A stretch of DNA of 64,000 nt from NCBI GenBank assembly GCA_032718475.1, contig JAUCBJ010007967.1, forward strand, positions 1 to 64,000, read 5' to 3'. The position numbers were made by a program, and so were the translations under genes. The DNA is from Nemertoderma westbladi (lineage: Eukaryota; Xenacoelomorpha; Nemertodermatida; Nemertodermatidae). This document shows positions 35,613-46,167 of this stretch, piece by piece (position 1 is the first letter of the stretch; each line of letters opens with the position of its first letter). Under the pieces are notes generated by a model. The model was not told the DNA's origin. It did not search any database and saw only the letters and a program-made list of their open reading frames with translations.

Positions 35613-36819
35613 TAACATATGGAGTGGGCGTGTGACTATATCATTTTATATTTGTTTTTATTTTATATTTATGTATGTATTATTATGTAATTTTATTATA
35701 ATCGTTTTCTTTAATTTTATTTAGTAGAATGTTATTTTAGTGATTATTTAGTAGATTAGTGCAATATATTAGTGTTTATTACGTACGTAATTATTTATAA
35801 TATATATTTAGTGCGACGGCGAGAAATAATTATTTTTTCTCTTTCCTTACTGTCCGTATCATATTATAAATACGTGACTATAGTAAGATGAAATGTCCGT
35901 ACTTATTAAAGTACAATAAAGCTCCTACTATACTTAAGTATTATTGGTAGGCAGAGTATTAGGAATGCAAAGTTCAGATCCTCGTGTCTCGGCTAAACCA
36001 AGCTCTGGGTAGACCTTGGAAACGACTTGCCTCTTCACACTGACATTGCTTCGTGCGATATTGCTCTTCTACCTTATATTAAATAATACATATAGTAGCG
36101 TGATGTCCCTATAACAGTAGCGTAAAACGCAAATAAATCTGTTAAACCTTTTGACCATCTGTAATTCTAGTCGATTAAAATATCGCGGCACCCACCGATA
36201 TACTTGAAAGACAAATTCTAGAATCAGTGGTTAACGTCCCCAGACAAGTTCTGGAATAAATCGGTGCCCATCTTAAATATTAATTTAATATTTATTAAAA
36301 TCTGTAAAATTCTGATCCTTTAAAATTTCTAGTCAATTAAGATATCGCAGCATTTACCGATACTCTTAAAAGACAATTTTATAGAATTAAGGATCCTATG
36401 TCCCCAGACATGCTCTGGAATAAAATTGTGTCAATTTTACCATCAAATAATAAAATTCACGGGAATAAATTTAAATTCATATCTTAAATGAATTTCATAA
36501 ATTGTCATTTTGTGCAATTTATAACATTCCCAAAATTCCATTAATTAATAGATCATGGGAGCGGAGATTCATCCTATTGAGTGTATTAGAGTGCGAGAAT
36601 CTCCAACATATAGTCAATAGCCGATAAAAATAATAAAATCATGCATAAAGAGAATATTGACAATTAAAGAATTATTATTAAATAGCATCCCAGATCTGTA
36701 TGCATGAGAATTACCCTAATTCTACCGCTAGCATTCCATAATGTCACCATAGCAACACCCACGCTAGAATTAGAAGCAAGTTAAAAGAACAATAGAAAGC
36801 TTGTCCCATTGCATAGCAT
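35613..36819 (+). repeat. BEL copy 2 3' non-coding region, possible LTR
   Basis: Matches 5830-7011 plus 8843-8970 of copy 1. It shows the same internal duplication (aatctgttaaacc near 36136 and aatctgtaaaatt near 36299) and gives the uninterrupted sequence at the site where copy 1 carries the nested TIR element. Confidence 0.75.
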
Positions 36820-37241
36820 AGAGAATACATAGCACACTGTTAGTATCCAAAGATACACAGTAATAACGTGACATTCTGGAAGGCACTGACTAACGGACAA
36901 ATGGCCTGTATGTGTACAATTGGTGACAGTTGTGTGGAATTTGTGCGTTTATAGGTGAATGTTACTGCTAAGGTGTGTTTACAGTAGCTAGTCGCAATTG
37001 TGAAAGTAGCCCAACTCTCCTATAGAAAGAACCTAAAGTGGATTCAAGCCTTTGGGACGGACAGTGGAGTGACTTGTGCCGGTTATCGTTGTTGTGCTGT
37101 TGCTACATGTTGGCGTAAACACCGCGACGACGGTACATCGGCGCTGAGAATCCCACTGTCCGGGGGCAAAGAGAAGTAGGCAGCGACGCCCGCTCGCCTA
37201 AATATAAACTTATTTGATATTAATAAACTCAGATAGCAGAT
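36820..37241 (+). other. Leader upstream of zinc-knuckle ORF
   Basis: This is unique sequence between the BEL 3' limit and the next ORF. The stretch ctaca followed by tgttggcgtaaac near 37105 is weakly like an LTR end plus primer-binding site. A possible 3' splice site (cagatagcag) lies just before the ATG at 37242. Neither is proven. Confidence 0.3.
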
Positions 37242-38237
37242 ATGACGGAGTTGATAGAAGATGATCTTGGTATTAGGGAGCGATATACTCTACCTTTACA
37301 AGCATTTGTGGATAGCTTAATACGCGGTGAAGCCGATCCAACCATTACGGAGGAAGATGGTTGTTATATCGAACCGCCGATGTCCCAAGAGCAACTTGCG
37401 CGTGAATTGGACTATCGAAAATTCACCACTCGCTATACGAATCGTAACAGTACGTATATGGACTTCCTAACTACCGGCCATCCTATCGATTTACATGATA
37501 CGGACGATGTATACACCGAAAGGGAAATGGTTCTATTTAAATATCATACCCAGCGGAGTCGTAACGATAAACCGAGAATAGATCACGAAAATTCTATTCG
37601 TAACCGACTGGGAAGACGAACCAATATGCCTAGAATCTGAGGAGATTCAGCCTATCGCGCCCGGAACAGCGACAACGATTACATCCTAGAATGGTATCAA
37701 GGTCCACAGTGTCTCACTGCGTACGATTATCGACATGCCAACTATGTTTCTAGGCAACGTTGTCGGTTATGCGCATCGAGAGACCACGATACGCCCATGG
37801 ACACCGACGTCCGCTGTTCCTATTTCCAAGAACAACCGACTATGGAAATTTATTGCGCATATTGCAGACTCAATAACTTGCATATTTTTGCGGTTTGCCC
37901 TCAATATATGACTCAATGTCACCATTGTCAACTAAAGGGACATGCCAGTTTCGATTGCCCTTTTAATCACGATTTGGAAAGCGTAGATGAAATGATCACA
38001 CTACGTTACATCAGAGCTTGGGAAGCGAACGCTGATTTACACTGTGATTCGCGCCATCGCTATTATCCCGGACGCGCTTACGAAGGAGTTTATGCGTTCC
38101 ATCCTTATCTATTCGCTTCGGTTGAACAGAAATCACGCATATCAAGTTACGAGCTACTGAAGCGCGTCGGAGAATGTATTTCAACCAAATTCGTACGCAA
38201 ATTTCTCAGGAGTGTTAATCCTAGCGACCTTCTGTAA
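37242..38237 (+). pseudogene. Tandem CCHC zinc protein ORF with one in-frame TGA (Nanos-like or gag-like)
   Basis: One frame of 332 codons runs from ATG 37242 to TAA 38235-38237, interrupted only by TGA at 37638-37640 (codon 133). Both sides look coding. The second half has a CRLC pair (near 37767), then CAYCRLNNLHIFAVCP and CHHCQLKGHASFDCP, that is C-x2-C-x5-H-x4-C and C-x2-C-x4-H-x4-C. The order N-N...VCP...C-x2-C...H-x4-CP-x-N recalls the Nanos double finger, but the spacings are shorter than in that family, so retroelement gag knuckles are an equal alternative. The terminal stop lies inside repeat R. It could be a pseudogene, a read-through gene, or two genes (second ATG 37797). Confidence 0.5.
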
Positions 38238-39020
38238 AAGCTTCTGTGGGATCTAGCTGGCCCTTTTGCTTTGCGGTCCGAGTTCCCCCCAGGCGCTGGA
38301 ATACTCTAAAAAGGCTTTCTAACTATATATATATTCCCCTCGCCCGCAAGGTACCGTAATAGGTGTTTTAACGGACATAAAAGTCATTCTTCTAGATTTG
38401 TACTTTAGAGGACATAATCCGCAATCTCGTGACGCGATAAGCTGGGTACTCTTGAAAACAGTGTCGCTACCATGACGACGGCTAACAGCTGATATTGCCA
38501 CGTCGACATTTCTTTGTTTCTTTGTTCTCTCGTGGTTCGGTTGACCAATCAGAGCGATTTTTTCTGTAGATGTGGAGCTTTGGGCAGATCATGCTAGAGC
38601 GTTCAGTCTTACTGTTTTTTATGATACTGTTGTTTTTGTTGGTATCTAGGCCAGGAACAACGGCTCTAGAGTTAACTTGTTTCATACTTTTAGAAGAAAC
38701 ATTAGTAGGCTTAAGATTATAGAGCGTATAACTGTTATCATATCAACTCACATATCAACTCAATCAGTGCATATCTTGTCATATCTTGTCATATCATATC
38801 TTAACCTACCGTCTTAATGCTATTTACTGTTGTGTTTTGGTTGAATATTATTTGGAGAACATATATAAAGAACCCAAATTTCCCAATTTTCTTGATACAC
38901 TACAGGTTAGAGAGAGACGGGTTATATATGGCAATTGCGACTTATATTGTTGTGGTTTGTAGTGAATTTAATGCTATTTGATAAGCACTACATTGGTCCG
39001 TTGCTGTTCTCTCTATATAT
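38233..39020. repeat. Dispersed repeat R, copy 2
   Basis: Matches 27995-28728 at both ends. It contains gaccaatcagagcg near 38545 (CCAAT-box-like) and gtgacgcgataag near 38430. It starts at the stop codon of the zinc-knuckle ORF and ends directly at the first 680-bp tandem unit. Confidence 0.75.
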
Positions 39021-40624
39021 TTATACGATGTTGACAACTACGACTTTAGAGGGATTGTAATATTCATATTAAAACAATAAAATAGGACATGGGGTCTATT
39101 CCCTCAGATACTACCTAGCATTTAGGGCCACTTGGGCCACTGTTAGTACTCAGGCACTAGGCCCATCAAAAAACACACAACAAAATACCAAATCGATTTT
39201 AGTGCTACATAAACCCAACCCAACTACCACAAGAAAAATTGCACCAAACCATACAGTAACTACAGGTTCCGGTAAGTATTGCACGAAATAGGCTATCCCA
39301 TAAATTACGAAAAATATAGGACATTTTGTCCGCCGAAAAAGGTAAGTCTAAGTAATAAATTTTATAAAAATAAAAGGGTTTCGGAGATTTAAACACTGAA
39401 CCCTGGGATTCGTGGTTCTCCTCATCAGCAGTGTGCCACGAACCCCACCTCTACCCTAACAAAACTGCACCACTAAATTAAGATAATGACCAATAAATTA
39501 GAAATCCTACCGTACCACCCAACAGAGTTGAAACCACCCACCCCCAAATGTATGTTACCATCAGCCCCAAATGCATAAACATGATTTCCCAACTGAATGC
39601 AACCAACCCCAATTAGCACCTACCGGTATGTACAGATATATGATCAGATTTTTTAAACAAAATTGCGCAGATGTCAGGAAATACCCCTTTAAATATATAA
39701 TTATACGATGTTGACAACTACGACTTTAGAGGGATTGTAATATTCATATTAAAACAATAAAATAGGACATGGGGTCTATTCCCTCAGATACTACCTAGCA
39801 TTTAGGGCCACTTGGGCCACTGTTAGTACTCAGGCACTAGGCCCATCAAAAAACACACAACAAAATACCAAATCGATTTTAGTGCTACATAAACCCAACC
39901 CAACTACCACAAGAAAAATTGCACCAAACCATACAGTAACTACAGGTTCCGGTAAGTATTGCACGAAATAGGCTATCCCATAAATTACGAAAAATATAGG
40001 ACATTTTGTCCGCCGAAAAAGGTAAGTCTAAGTAATAAATTTTATAAAAATAAAAGGGTTTCGGAGATTTAAACACTGAACCCTGGGATTCGTGGTTCTC
40101 CTCATCAGCAGTGTGCCACGAACCCCACCTCTACCCTAACAAAACTGCACCACTAAATTAAGATAATGACCAATAAATTAGAAATCCTACCGTACCACCC
40201 AACAGAGTTGAAACCACCCACCCCCAAATGTATGTTACCATCAGCCCCAAATGCATAAACATGATTTCCCAACTGAATGCAACCAACCCCAATTAGCACC
40301 TACCGGTATGTACAGATATATGATCAGATTTTTTAAACAAAATTGCGCAGATGTCAGGAAATACCCCTTTAAATATATAATTATACGATGTTGACAACTA
40401 CGACTTTAGAGGGATTGTAATATTCATATTAAAACAATAAAATAGGACATGGGGTCTATTCCCTCAGATACTACCTAGCATTTAGGGCCACTTGGGCCAC
40501 TGTTAGTACTCAGGCACTAGGCCCATCAAAAAACACACAACAAAATACCAAATCGATTTTAGTGCTACATAAACCCAACCCAACTACCACAAGAAAAATT
40601 GCACCAAACCATACAGTAACTACA
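39021..40624. repeat. 680-bp tandem repeat, 2.36 copies
   Basis: Units begin with ttatacgatgttgacaac at 39021, 39701 and 40381. The first two appear identical throughout; the third is cut off after about 244 bp, where the T-family terminal repeat begins. The identical small minus-strand ORFs (63 residues) in the units are not supported as genes. Confidence 0.95.
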
Positions 40625-41744
40625 CGTTCGTGGGGCCTTCGCGCAGCACGAGGCCCAGTTATGAGATACAAATTAAAATTGTGCGACTGTATCACAAAAT
40701 CAGGTTATGAGAGATTAACCAACACCACCAATTAATCAAAGAAAGGGGGACAGTACGTGTTCACCCCTTTTAATCTGCACCCCCCCCCCCCCCCTCCCTT
40801 CCCACCCACCAATACATAACCGCGACATCTACCACCCACGGAAGGGTAGCACGAACTTATTTCCAAACGCACGTTCAATATGCAAAGCCAGGTGGTTTAT
40901 AGGAATATAATCAATGCAGTACTCGTCTTCATTATAAGCCTCTTTGCGTTCGACCTGTTTTGTATTAAAATATATTTATTAAACGCAGGCTGACGCTCTT
41001 TATAATAATAATACCTAGGGATGCCAGCTTCCAGACTTTCAATCTTTACTGCCGCGCAAACCCCGCAGAGGAAGTTTTGGTTTGAGAGATCAAGCCCATC
41101 GGGCGATTATTGAAAAATGGTCACACTTCACATCAAAAAATTAACATCCCCATCACCAAAAATGGTTTCCATATCCTAAAAGTATGGTATCTAAAGTGTA
41201 GGAAATGGGTATGGATGAGTAAATATTTGATCGCTTAGAAAAAATACTGGGATGTAAAGTCTGCTGAAAATTGATAACATAATTATCCTAATAATTTACG
41301 TTTTTAAAAGTAATTTAAAAATATTATGGTATACATTACCATGCAAAATGCATGCATATTTTGGAAGCACCACTGCAGTAAACCATTTCACAAAAATAAT
41401 TATTGGATTTCAGTAAGCCATCTTACGGAAACAAATGATTTGCTCACTAGTGCTGGAAATTCCGTCAGTCACAGAAATTAGCAGTAAAGTTTAGTTATTC
41501 TGAAACAGAAAGGCTTTCTGGCAAACTTTCTTATCCACAAATTCAGATATTCTCCTGACCACAATGCATGACAAGGACTTTGCTGTGAAATTAGCGTAGG
41601 CTGACTGGTGACTGATGAATTATCAAATATTATATTTTCCATGAATGCAGGATCCATATTTGTAAAAGCCTTTGCTGAATTGCCCCGTTATTTTTATTAT
41701 CTTTTACATTAAAATACTCTGTAGTTGATTTAATAAGTGTAAGA

Positions 41745-42135
41745 GACCGTATTATTGTTGTATCGGTGTTTTTAGAGGATCTAAGACCTATTTCCTCCGT
41801 ATGTGTACTGTGAAAGGCATATTTTATGATTCTATGGCAATTCGTGACGCAAAAGGGTGATAGCTACTCTTGAACAGTAGTTACTATGACTACGGTTAAC
41901 AGCTGACATTCATACGTGTTGATTTCCTTTGTTCTACGGCGTCTCTCAGTTCAGTCAGCCAATGAGAGCGTTTTTGTGGCTCCTTGTACAGAAAATTTCC
42001 GAGAAATGACGCAATGCCTATGTGCAGTGTTTACATTCAGTCTTGAGCCAAAGAAAGAACGGCTTGGAAGTATTTTGTGTTGTACTGTTTTTTAGTCGTA
42101 CACTGGTAGGTTTAATTATAAAGGGCATATATCCT
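41745..42135. repeat. Diverged R-like repeat, copy 3
   Basis: This is partly similar to 38340-38720. Shared features are gtgacgca, ctcttgaa...agt, ggttaacagctgac and agccaatgagagcg, in the same order. It lies in the middle of T copy 1, in a part absent from T copy 2. Confidence 0.5.
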
Positions 42136-42152
42136 TTAACTGATAAATCAAG

Positions 42153-42412
42153 AGATAGGAGGGGGGTGGGACTGGACGCAAATCCCATCTTGGCGAATTA
42201 ATATCCCGCCTCAATATTAATTTCTAAATTTTGGGAAAGGAGCAGGTTACAGTGGCACGTTATTTTAACCAAAACAATAAAGTAAACACAATAGAACAGG
42301 TTACAGTTTTATTTTTGAGAGTAATCAGCTGTTGTTATTTGCGTCCAATTTCCCCTGGAGAGGGATGAATTTTTATTGCGTCCAGTCCCCCCCCCCCCCC
42401 CCCCCCTATCTT
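42153..42412. mobile_element. Small MITE-like element with G/C-run ends
   Basis: The left end agatagg...gggactggacgcaa and the right end ttgcgtccagtccc...cctatct are inverted repeats about 30 bp long, each containing a G or C run (6 and about 18 bases). The interior word cagrttacagtggc is shared with 53756-53800, where a diverged relative may lie. It encodes nothing. Confidence 0.6.
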
Positions 42413-42841
42413 GAAATCAAATACCAAAAATATATTTATTATATGAACAATCTATTTGGAAATTGTAAGTTCGGCCTATCTCTTTACCATAAGCTCAGTA
42501 TCTTTATCTGGTGTGTTTTTATTATTTTACCAATTATTTAATATGTTTGATAGAATTGAACAACACCGCCCAACACAACCAACTCTCTATCCGCCTCGAG
42601 CATCGAGAATACGAGAAACTCGATCGAAATACCTGCTTATCCCAGTAGTATCCGTCCGTAGTCTAGTCACCGGACCGCTGCGGTTTACTCCCGTAGAACA
42701 GTAGAATTCCCGCAGCTTCCGACCCAATTCGACAACGAATTCGCTTCACACTTTCGCGTCACAGAGAACGTAATCCAGTGCGATAACGTCTGCCCAACGT
42801 TCAACCATTTCCCCCAGGCGATCCCAGGATCCGGGCCGCCG

Positions 42842-43159
42842 CTAAACCCAGATCGCAATCCTCGTCGATTCGTCCAGTCGTCGACGTAAGTCAGTAAGTG
42901 GGACTCTTCCCACCGCACTCCAAGGTGGGTGACCGGAGTGAGGCATGATGAACTTGGCAGTGGCCCGCATTACGATCTGACCGACCGCCGTATTCCCAGT
43001 GTCTGAGTGTAGTAAATACCCAAATAGAATCGTACTGACAAACAAGCAATTCCGTAGTATTCCCCCGTTAATCACCTCTTGAAGCAACTCGGCTGCTCGG
43101 GTCCAGATACATCGGACTGTCGGGAGCGTTTCAGACATCAGACAGTAATGGAGCGGCAT
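42842..43159 (-). other. Conserved short ORF within T copy 1, uncertain
   Basis: A 105-codon minus-strand frame whose last 67 residues match 63049-63252 with four differences (FVSTILFGYLLHSDTGNT start). The opposite strand is also open and similar in both copies, so direction cannot be decided by conservation alone. No domain is recognised. It is reported as a conserved part of the T element, not as a firm gene. Confidence 0.3.
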
Positions 43160-44023
43160 TTGCGAATATTTCCAATGGTTTTATAATAAATAAGGGGATT
43201 CAACAGTTCAATGCTAAAACAAATGGATTATTCCTAACCCCACCCCAATACAGCAATATACCTAACAGTATATAGCTTAGGTACCACAGTCTGACTAGCT
43301 TTAAATATTAGAGTATGAAAATTATTATAGGACCCTCATGGAAACGAGGTATATACCTCATGAGGCTATCCTTACACCAGAACCCTTTATTTAAGTAAAT
43401 AAACATTTTATAAGTTGACTATCTACATAAATCAGTATTGGTGCTCCTAAATATCTAGTGTTATTAGGCCTACTTGTACTGTAGGCCTAATATCGTAACG
43501 TAATCTTTATAAATGTATTATTGTGAATTTTAAAAGGTTTAATTATGTGTAAAAAACAATCAATCAATCAAACCATAATCAGCACAGTCAGCCTACGCAT
43601 GGGTGGTACCTACGGTGCGCACTACAACGGCTGAACGGCAGTACAGCAATACGGTGTACCGTGCCAATGACTGAATGATTAGCGGTAACTACTGAACTAT
43701 CTAAACTATTATATTATTATTACCGGTACTAGGCTAATTAGGCCTAAACTATAATCACCGCAAGGGTTTCCAGGGCCATGTTTAGATTACATGATATGGC
43801 ATGTCTGCAGTGTATGGTACCGGCTGACCTGTATTACAGCCTGACAGTACCGGTACAAATGGTACATGCAGATTGGCAGACAGCCCCTATGTTTTGCAAA
43901 ATTTGTCAGAAAACCAGCTGATTTATCCTACAGTAATAATAATTTAACGCATGTTAATTTTGGATAAATAAATATATTATAACTACAATAACAGTTACAC
44001 TGATGCTGCACGAAGGCCCCACG

Positions 44024-44222
44024 CAAATTCTACTTGGAAAATTTTCAAACTTTTGCCAAACAACATGTGTACCAAGTTTGGATAGATTTCATCAAGGATT
44101 GGCCGAGTTATTAACGTTTAAAATAAAATACTGAAAAAAACCACGCGACAGAACGACAGAACGACAGGTTGATTAATGGTACCACTACGCTAAGGCTCTC
44201 TCACTTCGTGGCTCGCCCCACA
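44024..44222 (-). repeat. Outer flank S of T copy 1, ending in gccccaca
   Basis: This segment continues the homology beyond the T terminal repeat to the motif cttcgtggctcgccccaca. The same unit occurs at 62084-62272 next to T copy 2 and at 56233-56401 plus 57072-57090. It may be the true outer end of the element, or a second repeat into which T inserted. Confidence 0.55.
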
Positions 44223-45544
44223 AGTCGGGGTGCAAGGGGGTGAATGTGCCGGATTACAAATAATTATAACTTATAAGTGGTGTGTACGAAAGTAATTAAT
44301 CGGTATTCCCGTTTTCATATAAACAATAATGTCTATAAATTGTAAGCAGCAATTTCTCCAAGGAATGAGGTTTAAGCGACAGTGTTTGATTGTTTATACA
44401 TGACCTACTTTATACAGAGTATGTTTAATCTGTTTACCTTTACTGGAGCCACTGCTTATTACTGTATAATAAAACGAGCTAATTAAGTTATTGTCCCATG
44501 CTGGGGTGGGGATATACATTCACTAACCACAGTAAGGTCTTAACGTAATAACTACGGTAATAACGTTTATTGTTTTGGTTCCCCCAATACTCCTCTGAAA
44601 CCTGCTCCTTTACTAAACTACTCCTTTACTAACCTGCTCGCCCCTTTACTGTCTGCACCAGTGTCTGCACCAGGAGTCTGCATCACTGTCTGCACCACTG
44701 TCTGCTTAACGTTTACACCCTGATTCTGTGGCATAATCAAACTGAACTCAAACCAAAACGGCGCTTTTAAGGGCCAACATCCTTTGCCACTATCGAGGAG
44801 CTCCCCGTGCTTCAAAGGGAAACATGGCTGCAAAGCGACTAACGCTGGATAAATTAGATTTTTTTAAAAATGTGATTAAATCACAAATATTGAAAAGTAA
44901 GATAGGTTTAAAGAATTGCCTATAAAATTTGTATACTTTCGTATTGGACCCTAAATATTTGCATGCAAGCTCAGAATTAAATTATCTTTTGAATGATATA
45001 TTACACTAAAGTGCATGTCTGGCAGTTTTGGCTGGCCAGGGGGGGGGGGGTGGGGGGGGGGGGGGAATCATTATGGAACACCCGGTATGTGAAAAAAATT
45101 ATCGATGAACACTTACAAACCAAATCAATCGAAACTCAAAAACTTAAAAAATGCCCTAAGTTTGGTGCATCAAAAATCATGTTAAAACTTAAATACTTGT
45201 ATCTAGAGCTCAGTAGAGTGCTCCATACCAATAACAATCAATAAATAACCACAAAACATCGCTAAGGACGAACTCATAAACCTAAAGACCTTATAAAAAA
45301 TTCTCTAGAAAATCTAGAAAAAAAAATCTCATAAGACCTTATAAAATTCTAAAATTTCATAAAAATGTGTGCTCGCGACCAAATTTTGAGGTAGCACCCA
45401 CATCGAAAAGTACAAACCCAACTGCAACGACGCTTTTTGCAATTTGGCTATTTTTGCAAAATTGGGCAGATACATACTGGTTGTACAACAGTTTTACAGT
45501 TTTTTCCCCTAGAGTGGAATGGGTATCCCGTTCTAGATCCATAA
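44223..45544. other. AT-rich spacer with G run
   Basis: No gene is recognised. A run of about 24 G interrupted once lies at 45041-45065. A short CTGCACCA-type repeat occurs at 44655-44705 within a minus-strand frame (44618-44833) that has no other support. Confidence 0.45.
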
Positions 45545-46000
45545 TAGGTATGTTGCATTGTCGCTGTATTATTGATTATGCTCTGCCGGCATGGGAATTG
45601 CGCTGCCACAACTCCCAATCCAATCAGGCAATCACCGTTGACCTTCGTGAGATTATCCACATCTTCAAGGCCAGTGTTCAGGTGTCACGCTTTGTGGAAT
45701 AATGTGCTGTATATGAATAGTATCTTATTGTTGGATATGTATAGTGCGCATTGATTGTACTTGACACAGTGAACCTGACGTAGCATTCTTGTGAATGTGC
45801 CATCCAGAGATTTGGTGACCTCAGCAGTTAGAGCCCAGCATGGACTCCCATAGACGAGTACTGGAACTACTGCTGTTCTAAATAATCGGACCTTAAGTTT
45901 CCAATGTATTCTGTGTGACTTACTATAATCATGTATACAGTGTACAATCCATTCAAAATCTTCCCAATACGAATCCAAGATCCTTTCACATTCTATCCCA
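45545..46000 (-). pseudogene. LINE 3' fragment (same family as 12555-14073)
   Basis: On the minus strand, about 45930-45765 encodes KLKVRLFRTAVVPVLVYGSP and LDGTFTRMLRQVHCVK, close to the thumb region of the LINE at 13620-13764. About 45690-45560 corresponds to the GDRELWR...RNF end region. The sequence between is deleted and rearranged. It is a dead fragment, just upstream of the large exon at 46168. Confidence 0.75.
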
Positions 46001-46167
46001 AAGCGCACTAATCCAAATAAGTTTGTATACCTCTTACGCTCGCTAAGTATTTTTTTGCAATATACTTTTTTAAATTACTCATACTCATATTCCTGAGTTC
46101 AAGTGGGAATAATATTCGCTCTGTCTCAATACCATTGGTTAATCTGTTCGTGTATTTTACCTTGCAG

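Larger units (their letters stand above)
31463..36819 (+). mobile_element. BEL/Pao element, internally deleted copy 2
   Basis: This copy matches copy 1 through gag, zinc knuckles and protease, then jumps to the end of RNase H, then jumps past integrase to the last pol residues, then continues through the same 3' non-coding region to 36819. Reverse transcriptase, most of RNase H, integrase and DUF5641 are gone, so it cannot be autonomous. The remaining coding sequence is far better preserved than in copy 1. No matching 5' terminal repeat is seen upstream. Confidence 0.88.
40629..44023 (-). mobile_element. T-family TIR element, copy 1
   Basis: The left end cgtggggccttcgcgcagca and the right end tgctgcacgaaggccccacg are inverted repeats with one difference over 20 bp. 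Reverse-complement homology to 62273-64000 covers the two end regions (40629-41105 and about 42580-44023), with high identity. The middle (41105-42580) differs from the second copy and contains an R-like segment and a small element at 42153. No transposase is recognised. Two conserved short frames (42842-43159 minus and the overlapping plus frame near 42710-42890) are discussed separately. Confidence 0.75.

Noticed and set aside
39205-40076. Identical 63-codon minus ORFs
   Set aside because: They are identical only because the 680-bp unit is duplicated; no coding evidence.
44618-44833. 71-codon minus ORF with VQTVMQT repeats
   Set aside because: Low-complexity CTGCACCA repeats explain it.
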